NCBI GenBank assembly: GCA_021731085.1
Contig: JAKFYB010000011.1
Location: 1-64,000, forward strand
Direction of reading: 5' to 3'
From: Dehalococcoidia bacterium
GTDB lineage: Bacteria; Chloroflexota; Dehalococcoidia; DSTF01; JACRBR01
DNA: 64,000 nucleotides
Shown here in pieces: positions 17,267-24,673 of this stretch (positions are counted from its first letter, which is position 1; every line of letters starts with the position of its first letter). The translations under genes and the position numbers were made by a program. The notes under the pieces were generated by a model. The model was not told the DNA's origin. It did no database searches and saw only the letters and a list, made by a program, of their open reading frames with translations.

Positions 17267-17440
17267 TCATTGCCTTGCCTCCACGCCGTCGCGCTCGCGG
17301 CGGCGTTCCTCGTCAAGCACGAGGGCCTTCACCAACTCGAACAGACCCGTTTCCAAACAGCCCAGGCACTCGCCGTCCGACCGCTTCCGGACGTGAACAA
17401 GCGATCCGCGCGCATCTCTCACGAGTTCGAGGTTTGGCAT
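17267..17440 (-). CDS. 57-residue microprotein with strong ribosome site
   Basis: ATG 17440 follows an ideal AAAGGAGG. The reading frame (MPNLELVRDARGSLVHVRKR onward) has a CLGCLETGLFELVKALVLDEE core and an Arg-rich end, with a possible Cys pair (CLGC). No family is recognised. It sits between the methyltransferase and the + strand gene at 16869, and its stop is five bases from that gene's stop. Confidence 0.55.
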   Translation of the reverse strand: MPNLELVRDARGSLVHVRKRSDGECLGCLETGLFELVKALVLDEERRRERDGVEARQ

Positions 17441-17529
17441 GATGCCTCCTTTGGCTGGGTGCTGGCGCCTTTGTTTCTCATAACTCGTTCACCTTCATCA
17501 GGCTTCCGGCGTTGTACGAAGCAGAGCGA

Positions 17530-17587
17530 AGCGGCGGCGGCTCTTCTCCAAAACCCCGTTCCACATGACACCAGGGTTGCCGCCGCT
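17530..17587 (-). terminator. inverted repeat after methyltransferase stop
   Basis: GCCGCCGCT (17579-17587) and AGCGGCGGC (17530-17538) are perfect inverse arms with a 40-nt loop, just beyond the methyltransferase stop at 17590. There is no U-tract. Possibly a 3' stabilising or terminating hairpin. Confidence 0.35.
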
Positions 17588-17589
17588 CG

Positions 17590-18822
17590 CTACTTCTTCT
17601 CAAGGCACACAGCCTCCTTGCCGCTGAACGACTCCCAGCGAGCTAACACGACGCTCCCATAGTGCGCATCCAATTCCATCCCGTAGCAGACGCGCCCGGT
17701 GCGCTCGGCGGCGATCAGCGTTGAGCCTGATCCGAGAAACAGATCGAGCACGACGTCGCCGGCCTTGGACGAGTTCTCGATCGCGCGTTCGACCAATGGC
17801 AGCGGCTTCATCGTCGGATGAGCCTCGCTGTCGCCCGGCCGATCGATCTCCCACACGTCCGACTGGTTGCGATCGCCGCACCAGTGGTGCTTCTGTCCCT
17901 CACGCCAGCCGAACCAGATCGGCTCGTACTGCCTTTGGTAGTCGGCCCGTCCCATGACGAAGCGATCCTTCCGCCAGATGATCGTGTCCGACCAGTGCCC
18001 GTCGGCCTCGGCCAACGCCCGTGAGACTGACGCCCACTCCTTCGTGCTCATGCAGATGTAGATCGCGCCGTCGACGTTGCTGACGATGTTGTTGGACCAG
18101 GCACGGATGAATGCGTCCCATTGTTCCGCGGGCATCGCGTCGTTCTGGATGCGCCGCTTGCGCTGGTTCTTCTGCTGCCCGCCGTGGTCTCCGAGGGCGA
18201 CGTTGTAGGGCGGGTCGGTGAAGCAGAGCGCCGGGCGGACATCGCCGAGCAGGCGCGACACGGCCGCACTGTCGGTCGCGTCCCCGATCAGGACGCGGTG
18301 GTCGCCGAGCGCCCACAACGCGCCACGTTTGGCCCGTGTGGCGGCACGTGCGGCCTCCAGCGCCGCCTCGACGTCGAACGCCTCCGCCTGCTCACGCTTC
18401 TCGCGCACATCCAGTGACTTCAGCAGCTTGTCGAGTTCGCCAGCCTCAAAGCCCGACAGCGTGAGGTCGATCCCGTCCACGCCCTGGAGGTCGGCCAGCA
18501 TGTGCGCCAGGAGATCCTCGTCCCACTCGCCACCGATCCTGTTCAGGGCCATGTTCAGCAGTCGGGACTGTTCGACCGAGATGTCGAGCCAGATCACGGG
18601 TACGGTCTTCATGCCGAGCTTCCGCGCAGCAAGCAGGCGTTGGTGGCCGCCGACGACGGTCTTGTCTTCCCTCCTCGCCAAGACAGGCTGGATGAAGCCA
18701 AACTCCTGGATGCTCTTGGTCAGCGCTTCGAGCTCGCGCGGTGAGATGCGCCGCGGGTTGGCGGGGTCGGGCTTGAGGTGGTCGATCGTGACGTGCTCGA
18801 TCTCGACTGCGGTGGTCATCAT
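17590..18822 (-). CDS. ParB-like nuclease domain fused to N4/N6 DNA methyltransferase
   Basis: The 410-residue protein has an N-terminal ParB/sulfiredoxin-like domain (residues about 8-95, with GGHQRLLAARKLG). The C-terminal adenine/cytosine-N methyltransferase is of the beta group: DPPY at 203-206 comes before the SAM-binding LDLFLGSGSTLIAAE. Such fusions are common in phages and mobile elements and modify element DNA. The start at 18822 follows GGAGG; an ATG at 18843 overlaps the upstream terminase stop and is the alternative. It lies directly downstream of the small terminases and near the RAMA protein, a possible reader of its mark. Confidence 0.85.
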   Translation of the reverse strand: MMTTAVEIEHVTIDHLKPDPANPRRISPRELEALTKSIQEFGFIQPVLARREDKTVVGGHQRLLAARKLGMKTVPVIWLDISVEQSRLLNMALNRIGGEWDEDLLAHMLADLQGVDGIDLTLSGFEAGELDKLLKSLDVREKREQAEAFDVEAALEAARAATRAKRGALWALGDHRVLIGDATDSAAVSRLLGDVRPALCFTDPPYNVALGDHGGQQKNQRKRRIQNDAMPAEQWDAFIRAWSNNIVSNVDGAIYICMSTKEWASVSRALAEADGHWSDTIIWRKDRFVMGRADYQRQYEPIWFGWREGQKHHWCGDRNQSDVWEIDRPGDSEAHPTMKPLPLVERAIENSSKAGDVVLDLFLGSGSTLIAAERTGRVCYGMELDAHYGSVVLARWESFSGKEAVCLEKK

Positions 18823-18839
18823 CTTTGCCTCCACGTTGT

Positions 18840-19304
18840 TCATGACGCGCCTCGGTCGAAGCGCGCGAACGGATCGTCGATGGGCTGCGTTGCTTGTGCC
18901 TGGACGCGCGTGCGTGAGGCCGGCGACATGCCGAACTCCGCCAACAGCAAGCGCACCTGCTCTCCGGCTTTGTTGGCGATCCCGACGTAGGGGCTCTGGA
19001 CGGGGTAGCCGTTCGGGCTCTTGAGAACGACGCCGTATTCCTGCAGCGCCGCGATCGCCTCCAGCCACCTGCCGTAGGCGTCGCAGTAGAGCGCGAGCGC
19101 CGCGCGGTCGACCGTCGTCAGCAGGCCCATCGCGGTGAGATGCTTCGAGATGCGCCGCCACTCCTTCCGGGCTGCCGAAGAGAGTTCAGGCGGACACGTC
19201 GGCCTTCCGTCGCCCACCGGCTCGCGCGGATTCATACGGTCGGCGCGCAGCGTGCCGCGCAAGGCCTTGATGCTTGTAGGTACGGGCTTCGCTCCCCGCT
19301 TCAT
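18840..19304 (-). CDS. phage terminase small subunit, P27 family (copy 1)
   Basis: The 154-residue protein fits the P27 family: MKRGAKPVPTSIKALRGT start, CPPELSSAARKEWRR, LLTTVDRAALALYCDAYGRW, and LLAEFGMSPASRTRV at the end. P27 small terminases recognise the packaging site and load DNA on the large terminase. No large terminase follows; the next gene is the ParB-methyltransferase. A ~42-nt motif lies 57 bases upstream of the start, as at the second copy. Confidence 0.85.
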   Translation of the reverse strand: MKRGAKPVPTSIKALRGTLRADRMNPREPVGDGRPTCPPELSSAARKEWRRISKHLTAMGLLTTVDRAALALYCDAYGRWLEAIAALQEYGVVLKSPNGYPVQSPYVGIANKAGEQVRLLLAEFGMSPASRTRVQAQATQPIDDPFARFDRGAS

Positions 19305-19360
19305 CGCTGACCCCCCTCTACCCTAATCTGGCAACGCACACACGCCGGAACGCCAGCGCT

Positions 19361-19402
19361 TTCCTATTCCCGTAATCGCTGAAAATCAGACCGCCCTCCC
19401 CC
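19361..19402 (-). repeat. pre-terminase motif A (candidate packaging/cos-like site)
   Basis: Aligned with 19949-19992, this segment is about 80% identical over ~42 nt of non-coding DNA (shared TTCC-A-TC-CG-AATCGC, CAGACC and a C-rich end, with one or two single-base gaps). It lies three bases past the stop of terminase copy 2 and 57 bases before the start of copy 1. Cos sites of P27-type phages lie upstream of the small terminase, hence the proposal. Confidence 0.5.
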
Positions 19403-19405
19403 ATC

Positions 19406-19882
19406 TCAACCCTCCACCATCTTTCGGTAGCGTTCCATGACGCGGATGCCGCGCTCTTCGTCTTCCGGATCAGCAGGCCGTTCGTGGGCGATGCCCGATC
19501 GCAGCCGGGCGATCGGCGTCAGTCCAAGTTGTCGTGAGAGTTCGGTGACGGTCTGCTCGGCGTCGCGCTTCATCAGCCACAGCGGGTTGCGCACGAGGTT
19601 GCCCTTCTGTCCGCGGATCAACTTCCCGGACTTGCCGAGCATCGACTCCAACTCACACCAGTCAGCCCAGGCCACGCAGTACCGGACGAGCACAGCACGG
19701 TCGATCTTGGCGAGGACGCCGGCCTCTTCGAGTTCTGGCACAACACGCTGCCACTCGGCGCGGGCCTCGCCGGTCAGGACCTTCGGCAGCGCCGGGCGCG
19801 CGACGGTGACGGCCTTGCCGCTCGTGCGACGCTTGTTGCGCCTGCGCGCGTAAGGCAGAGGCAGTGGTCCGCGCTCACCCAT
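19406..19882 (-). CDS. phage terminase small subunit, P27 family (copy 2)
   Basis: The 158-residue protein has the same layout as copy 1 but is clearly diverged: LPKVLTGEARAEWQRVVPEL, LAKIDRAVLVRYCVAWADW, and LSRQLGLTPIARLRSG. A basic N-terminus (YARRRNKRRTSGK) is added. ATG 19882 is the start; the longer frame upstream is not coding. Two small terminases in a row without a large subunit is unusual and suggests duplication or capture of a packaging-specificity gene. Confidence 0.82.
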   Translation of the reverse strand: MGERGPLPLPYARRRNKRRTSGKAVTVARPALPKVLTGEARAEWQRVVPELEEAGVLAKIDRAVLVRYCVAWADWCELESMLGKSGKLIRGQKGNLVRNPLWLMKRDAEQTVTELSRQLGLTPIARLRSGIAHERPADPEDEERGIRVMERYRKMVEG

Positions 19883-19948
19883 CACTCGTCTCCGTGCGGA
19901 TACGTTGCCGAGAAACCCGTACGCAGTCGGAGAAGGGGGTGTGAGCGG

Positions 19949-19992
19949 TTCCCACTCTCGGAATCGCCCAAAAACCAGACCGGCCCCACCCC
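19949..19992 (-). repeat. pre-terminase motif B (candidate packaging/cos-like site)
   Basis: Second copy of the motif at 19361-19402. It lies 66 bases upstream of terminase copy 2, about the same distance as motif A from copy 1. The conserved parts include AATCGC, CAGACC and a run of C on the + strand. Confidence 0.5.
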
Positions 19993-20088
19993 TTGGTTGA
20001 CACGCGGCGTTGCCGTCGCTGCCTCGGTTGCTAGGATCGAACGAGCTCTCGCGTCCAGCCCCCAAGCAGATGCGGGGAGCCCGTTCAG

Positions 20089-20118
20089 GGTCGGCGCCCC
20101 GCGGTTGAGGCGCCGACC
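20089..20118. promoter_or_regulatory. 10-bp-stem hairpin upstream of the two-TM gene
   Basis: GGTCGGCGCC and GGCGCCGACC flank a 10-nt loop, a very stable stem. It ends 16 bases before the ATG of the membrane microprotein and would also lie in the upstream region of terminase copy 2. It could be a terminator or a leader structure. Confidence 0.45.
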
Positions 20119-20134
20119 TTCCCTTGGTGTGCGG

Positions 20135-20311
20135 ATGATCCACGTAGCAATCGGCTTCTTCATCGTTTCCCTAACCTTCGCCGCGCTGTGCGTGGTGTCG
20201 TTCGTTGTGCCAGGGGCACCGAGCGTCGACCTGATGTTTGTCATGGGAACCGTCGTTGATGTGGTCGTCGCCACGGCACTCGTTGTGGTGGTTTGGCTCT
20301 TTGGCCTGTAG
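20135..20311 (+). CDS. 58-residue two-TM membrane microprotein
   Basis: ATG 20135 to TAG 20311. Two hydrophobic helices (VAIGFFIVSLTFAALCVVSF and a Val-rich VVDVVVATALVVVVWLF) are joined by a short polar turn. Size and layout resemble small holins or toxin-like membrane peptides, but no lysin gene is nearby. The ribosome site is weak. Palindrome copy 4 begins on the base after its stop codon, the same arrangement as at 2735. It is convergent with the primase. Confidence 0.5.
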   Translation: MIHVAIGFFIVSLTFAALCVVSFVVPGAPSVDLMFVMGTVVDVVVATALVVVVWLFGL

Positions 20312-20335
20312 GCACACCATTTGGTCATCGTGTGC
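20312..20335. repeat. stop-adjacent palindrome, copy 4 (GCACACnAT / ATnGTGTGC)
   Basis: Nine-base arms with one mismatch and a 6-nt loop. It sits exactly between the TAG of the two-TM gene (+) and the stop of the primase (-), so it could act as a two-way terminator. Confidence 0.6.
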
Positions 20336-20336
20336 G

Positions 20337-23012
20337 TCATTCCTGGCCCTCCATCACCCGTTGGAGAGCGTTGCGGCGGCACTCGTCGCAGAGGTTACTG
20401 CTGCCGTCGCTCAGGGTCCTGCGGCACCGCTTGCATCGCCGGCCGTCAGCAGGCGGGGTGTAGGGGTGTAGGGTGGTGTAGGGTTTTTCAGGGTTTTTTC
20501 GCGTAAGCTCATTTTCTCTAGAGCTAACCCCGTTTTCCGGATCGTCAGCTTCGCGACCATACACCCGGTCGCCAGACCCTACACCCGAAGCCGCCTCCGC
20601 GAGGTCGAGTTGCGGTTCGGCGACCGCGGACAGCAGCCCAACGCCGAGGTAGCGGTTGCCGCGCTTCGTCCGTCGACGGTCGAACTTCATGTTCATGCGG
20701 CTTCCGAACACGGTGTTCGTCAGCGTCTCGCGCGAGGCCAGCCGTTGTACCTCAGACCAGTCGCGATACACGCGGTAGAGGTCATTCGCCCCGACCGAGA
20801 ATTCCGTGCCGACAACGCAACACTCGTCTAAGAACTGGGCGAGGGGATCGGAGTCGACGCGGTAGCTCTCCGTTGCGTCGCGAACCACGCCCGGCGTCAC
20901 GAGTCCATCCCGCTGCCACATCAGGGCTCCTCGCACGGCCCACACGAGGATGCCTGGCAGTTCGTCGTGGAGCTTTGACTGCAGCGTCTTGTCATCGGCG
21001 GTGCCGCGAAACTGACGAAGGAACGGGATCAGCCGCACACGCCGCCAGAAGCCCACTGAGTCATCGCCTACGACAGGCTTGTGATTGACCGCGAGCCAGT
21101 ACTTGGCCACGGGGACGAACGTGAAGAACTCAGCGTGCAGGAAGCGTGCGGTGATCGGGTCACATCCCGTCAGCGCCTTGATGCGCGCTTCGTTAAGCCG
21201 CGTGCCCTCGTTGGTCTCGGACGACGTGACGAGGCGCTTGCCGGCAAGGGCCGCCAGATCATTCGGGATGGATGATTGGTGCTGGCGCTCGAAGCTGGAG
21301 AACGGTGCGTTGAACGAGTAAGCGCCTGCCAGCTTCTGAAGGACGGCGAGGAACACGCTCTTACCGTTAGCGCCCGTGCCGTGGCAAAGGAACATGCACT
21401 GTTCGCGCGTATCGCCGGAGAGGCTGTAGCCCACCGCGTGTTGGATGAAGCGGATCATCTCGGCGTCGCCGCCGAAGACCTCCTCCAGAAACTGCTCCCA
21501 GCGTGGCGCCGAAGCGTTCTCGTCATATGTGATGTCTGAGCACAGTGTGATGCGGTCCGCATGGCGACCGTCTCGAAGGTTCCCGGTTCGGAGGTCGACA
21601 ACGCCGTTCGCAACTCCGAGAAGCCAGCCGTCGCTGTCCCAGCGGTCGCCTGCGTCGTTCAACGGAGGCTGCGCTCGGCCGATCTTGAGCATTGCGTCGA
21701 TGCGGGCACCGTTCTCGCTCGCGATGGCGAACTTCGCCTCCGCTTTTCGCTCCTCGAAGTCGGCTTGTCGGACCGACGAAAGCCCTCGATGCCGCGCAGC
21801 GAGAATCGCCAGCCTCACAACTTCTGCATCGGCATCGCCAATCCAGCGATGGCCGCTCCACACAAGCCATCTCTGACGACGGTGATTGAAGCGGAGTCGG
21901 TCCCCGTACTGGCGAGCGAAAAGTTCCGCATTGCCGGCGTCTGTGCGGGGGAACTCGTGCTCCGCTCCAGGCGACACGATGGCGGGATCGTGCCCACGTC
22001 CAACGCTGAGACGGAGAGCACGTTTAAAGTCCTGCCAGCCCTTTCCTGCTCCGCGGTTGTGAAAGCAGTGGCCCGCGTATGGGCCATCAGGCAGCGTTTG
22101 CCCCACCCCGCACTCGAACGGTCCACCGCCATCATGCAGCGGGCACTGTGGAAGGTGGTACCAGGTCACCCCGTTCGCGTCTGGCGGTTGCTCGCGATAC
22201 TCGAGGCCGTGCTCCACAAGAATGTCGACAAGAGCCGCGCTGCCGGAGGTGGCTCTGATCGTGGGAGCCTGCTTGGGCGGTTCCGCCAGTGCTTCGAGCT
22301 GGTCGCGCGAAACTAGGTCGAGAGCGCGAGGCACGTCGGTCAACGCGGAACGACGGTGTGGTCGATCCGGGAGGGCGTCGCCTTTGACCTTGAGGGTTCC
22401 GGCCAGGCCGATGATGCGCGCTGCGTTGTGCACGCTGGTGTCGACGTGGACTTCGTCCGAGTTGAACTTCGCGGCCAGTGCCTCCAGCACCGCCTTCACC
22501 AGTGCCAACGAATCGGCGTCGTTGGGGAGGTCGATGCGAAAGAGCAGGTAGGCTCCGTTGCCCGACATAACGCACAAGGGCGCGGGCCAGCCAAGCGCGG
22601 CCAAGTGGGCGGCGATCGCGTCCCTATGGTCCTCGGCCGCGAGAAGCTCCACGTCTGTACTGCTGATGCCGCTCGGTCGATTCGCGTCGATGTCGACGAA
22701 CAGCCAACGTCGACGAAGGATGTCCGTGTCGGCGGTAGTGTTCTCGGCGCGATCGACGATCCTATTCGCCGCGCGCGCGAGCAGGGCAGAGGAGGCGGGG
22801 TTGAGCGTGACGAAGATATTGGCGCGGCCGTCCAACTTAGCTACAGCGGCAACAGCAGCATCGACATTGTTGAAGTATCCTGAGGCCGTCGACTTGTACT
22901 GGCCGTACTTCGGCACGCGGATCTCGAACACGTCGCCGCTCTCATGCAGCACTGAGAGGAAACGCCGCACGTCGTGCGGCTCGAAGGCAGGCGCGGCCAG
23001 ATGGTGGCTCAC
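20337..23012 (-). CDS. PrimPol/D5-type primase-helicase (phage/plasmid P4 family)
   Basis: The 891-residue protein starts at a GTG. The N-terminus is an AEP/PrimPol-like primase: WLFVDIDA metal residues near 107-109 and HVDTSVHNAARIIGLAGT near 189-206. A Cys/His-rich segment (CPLHDGG, then HCFHN) follows at 290-319. The C-terminal half is D5N plus SF3 helicase with Walker A GTGANGKS at 545-552. The end has a four-Cys zinc ribbon (CKRCRR, then CDEC). It would start replication of the element by making primers and unwinding DNA. Its 5' end lies about 45 bp from the junction with comM, so it is the first gene from that end. Confidence 0.88.
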   Translation of the reverse strand: MSHHLAAPAFEPHDVRRFLSVLHESGDVFEIRVPKYGQYKSTASGYFNNVDAAVAAVAKLDGRANIFVTLNPASSALLARAANRIVDRAENTTADTDILRRRWLFVDIDANRPSGISSTDVELLAAEDHRDAIAAHLAALGWPAPLCVMSGNGAYLLFRIDLPNDADSLALVKAVLEALAAKFNSDEVHVDTSVHNAARIIGLAGTLKVKGDALPDRPHRRSALTDVPRALDLVSRDQLEALAEPPKQAPTIRATSGSAALVDILVEHGLEYREQPPDANGVTWYHLPQCPLHDGGGPFECGVGQTLPDGPYAGHCFHNRGAGKGWQDFKRALRLSVGRGHDPAIVSPGAEHEFPRTDAGNAELFARQYGDRLRFNHRRQRWLVWSGHRWIGDADAEVVRLAILAARHRGLSSVRQADFEERKAEAKFAIASENGARIDAMLKIGRAQPPLNDAGDRWDSDGWLLGVANGVVDLRTGNLRDGRHADRITLCSDITYDENASAPRWEQFLEEVFGGDAEMIRFIQHAVGYSLSGDTREQCMFLCHGTGANGKSVFLAVLQKLAGAYSFNAPFSSFERQHQSSIPNDLAALAGKRLVTSSETNEGTRLNEARIKALTGCDPITARFLHAEFFTFVPVAKYWLAVNHKPVVGDDSVGFWRRVRLIPFLRQFRGTADDKTLQSKLHDELPGILVWAVRGALMWQRDGLVTPGVVRDATESYRVDSDPLAQFLDECCVVGTEFSVGANDLYRVYRDWSEVQRLASRETLTNTVFGSRMNMKFDRRRTKRGNRYLGVGLLSAVAEPQLDLAEAASGVGSGDRVYGREADDPENGVSSRENELTRKNPEKPYTTLHPYTPPADGRRCKRCRRTLSDGSSNLCDECRRNALQRVMEGQE

Positions 23013-23054
23013 ATCACCACCACCCTTCTCAATGGCTTGTTGTAGTTCTGACCT

Positions 23055-23070
23055 ACACGGATGCCCGTGT
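23055..23070. other. island/comM junction with short dyad (candidate attachment site)
   Basis: comM homology begins at 23062. The dyad ACACGG-ATGC-CCGTGT straddles this point. Bases to the left belong to the island; bases to the right encode the conserved CPCGY of ComM. The 11-mer ACGGATGCCCG (23057-23067) recurs at 23586-23596, past the end of the comM remnant. Confidence 0.5.
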
Positions 23071-23538
23071 GGCTACTCCGGGGATTCGACGCGCGAGTGC
23101 TCGTGCTCAGGCTCGACAATCACGCGGTATCAGAAGCGCATCTCAGGGCCGCTGCTCGACCGCATCGACATCTTCGTCGAGGTGCCGCGTGTGGAGTATG
23201 AGAAGCTCGCCGGGGAGGGCGGCGGTGAGACATCGGAGATCGTGCGGGAGCGGGTGGAGGACGCGCGTCGTCGCCAGTTGGCACGGCTGCAAGGCACAGG
23301 TCTGATGTCGAACGCGGAGATGTCGGCGACGGAGGTGCGGCTCCACTGCCAGGCGCAGATGGACGAGCAGGCGCAGTCGCTGCTCCGGCTGGCGATGGCG
23401 CAGTTGTCGCTGTCGGCGCGGGCGTTCCACCGCATCCTGAAGCTCGCTCGCACCATCGCCGACATGGAGCCGTCCGACATCATCCACTCGCACCACCTGG
23501 CGGAAGCCGTACAGTACCGGCAACGCGTGTCCGGCTAG
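23062..23538 (+). pseudogene. comM: comM (YifB, Mg-chelatase-like) 3' fragment
   Basis: The frame reads CPCGYSGDSTRECSC, then ITRYQKRISGPLLDRIDI and RAFHRILKLARTIADME, ending EAVQYRQRVSG. This is the C-terminal ~160 residues of the ~500-residue ComM/YifB helicase used in natural transformation. The N-terminal two thirds, including Walker A and B, are absent from the window. Upstream the frame runs into antisense of the primase gene and makes no sense as ComM. The gene was therefore cut by insertion of the island; the missing part should lie left of the window or has been lost. Confidence 0.85.
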
Positions 23539-23693
23539 CGCGACGCTTCGCTTTCGACAGACAGGAGCTAGCCAGGGCCGTCTCGACGGATGCCCGATGG
23601 CCGGATTCGACATTCCTGCCACGTGGCCGTTTCGTCACAGGCGTCGTCTCGCATACACTCGAAGCCCACGGGACACAGAACTGGAGGCCCAGC

Positions 23694-24665
23694 ATGGTCG
23701 CGATTTTCGGAGACATCACAGCGCAGGACGATTACACGCATCCTCTCGGCCCGGAGTCCAACTTCAACGAGAGCATGTACTTCAACTTCTTCGACCGCGC
23801 GAAAAACACAGGCGGCTTCCTCCGTCTTGGGAACCGGGCGAACGAGGGCAACGCCGAAATGACGCTCGTGCTGTACCAGCCTGACGGGAGCGTGCTGTTC
23901 CAGTTCAAGCGACCGTCAATCGACAACAACGACGCGATGGACGCCGGCGGCATGAAGTTCGAGGTGATCGAGGGTCTTGAGAAGCTGCGCACCACGTACG
24001 AGGGTAGAGCGGTGTACCTCACCGACCCTTCGCAGATGGCCGACCCCAGCAGCGCGTTCAAGAACAATCCGCACAAGCCGGTGAAGGTCGACTTGTTGCA
24101 CGAGGCCGCGGGGCCGGCGTATGGCTCGACGGGCAAGAACCACAAGGTTGTCGATCCGGAGAAGGAATTCGCAAAGGCGCACTACGAGCAGCACATGAAG
24201 GTCACGGGCACCGTCGAAGTCGACGGCGTTGTGACTGAGATTGATGGTTTGGGTTTGCGAGACCACTCGTGGGGGCCACGATACTGGCAGGCCATCCACC
24301 GCTACCGCTGGCTGACGATCAACTTCGGTCCGGACTTTGGCATGATGGTCTCCACTGTTTGGCGAGACGAAGAGAATCGCTCACAGGGCGGCGTCGTGTA
24401 CCGCGGCGACAAGATGGACCAGATCGTGGGCGTCGACATCGACACCGACTTCGAAGACAACGGCCTGTTTCACAAGGACCTGGTCGCGCACATCAAGCTC
24501 AACACCGGCGAACAGCTCGATGTCAGCGGTAAAGTGATGGGCTTCATCCCGCTGCGCAACCGGCGCGAAGGCATGGTCACGCACGTCGGTGAAGGTATGA
24601 CCGAGTACCGCTGTGGCGACGCTGTCGGCTACGGCCTGTCCGAATACCTCGACCAGGTCGTATAG
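23694..24665 (+). CDS. DUF7064/CrtC-like lipocalin-fold protein
   Basis: The 323-residue protein starts at ATG 23694 after CTGGAGG. The sequence (NESMYFNFFDRAKNTGGFLR; GLGLRDHSWGPRYWQAIHRY) matches the family found beside phosphotransferase and acyl-CoA genes in actinobacteria and proteobacteria, distantly related to hydroxyneurosporene synthase. No catalytic site is established. It leads a + strand run with the next genes; the phosphotransferase start is eight bases after its stop. Confidence 0.7.
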   Translation: MVAIFGDITAQDDYTHPLGPESNFNESMYFNFFDRAKNTGGFLRLGNRANEGNAEMTLVLYQPDGSVLFQFKRPSIDNNDAMDAGGMKFEVIEGLEKLRTTYEGRAVYLTDPSQMADPSSAFKNNPHKPVKVDLLHEAAGPAYGSTGKNHKVVDPEKEFAKAHYEQHMKVTGTVEVDGVVTEIDGLGLRDHSWGPRYWQAIHRYRWLTINFGPDFGMMVSTVWRDEENRSQGGVVYRGDKMDQIVGVDIDTDFEDNGLFHKDLVAHIKLNTGEQLDVSGKVMGFIPLRNRREGMVTHVGEGMTEYRCGDAVGYGLSEYLDQVV

Positions 24666-24673
24666 AGCACTGC

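Noticed and set aside
15966-17270. 434-residue minus-strand frame across the RAMA region
   Set aside because: It runs antisense to the + gene at 16869 and out of frame over the RAMA gene, with no ribosome site fit and low-complexity sequence. Only its last 65 codons might be real.
22558-23061. Upstream part of the frame that includes the comM fragment
   Set aside because: This part is antisense to the primase gene and shows no ComM similarity; the frame is open by chance.
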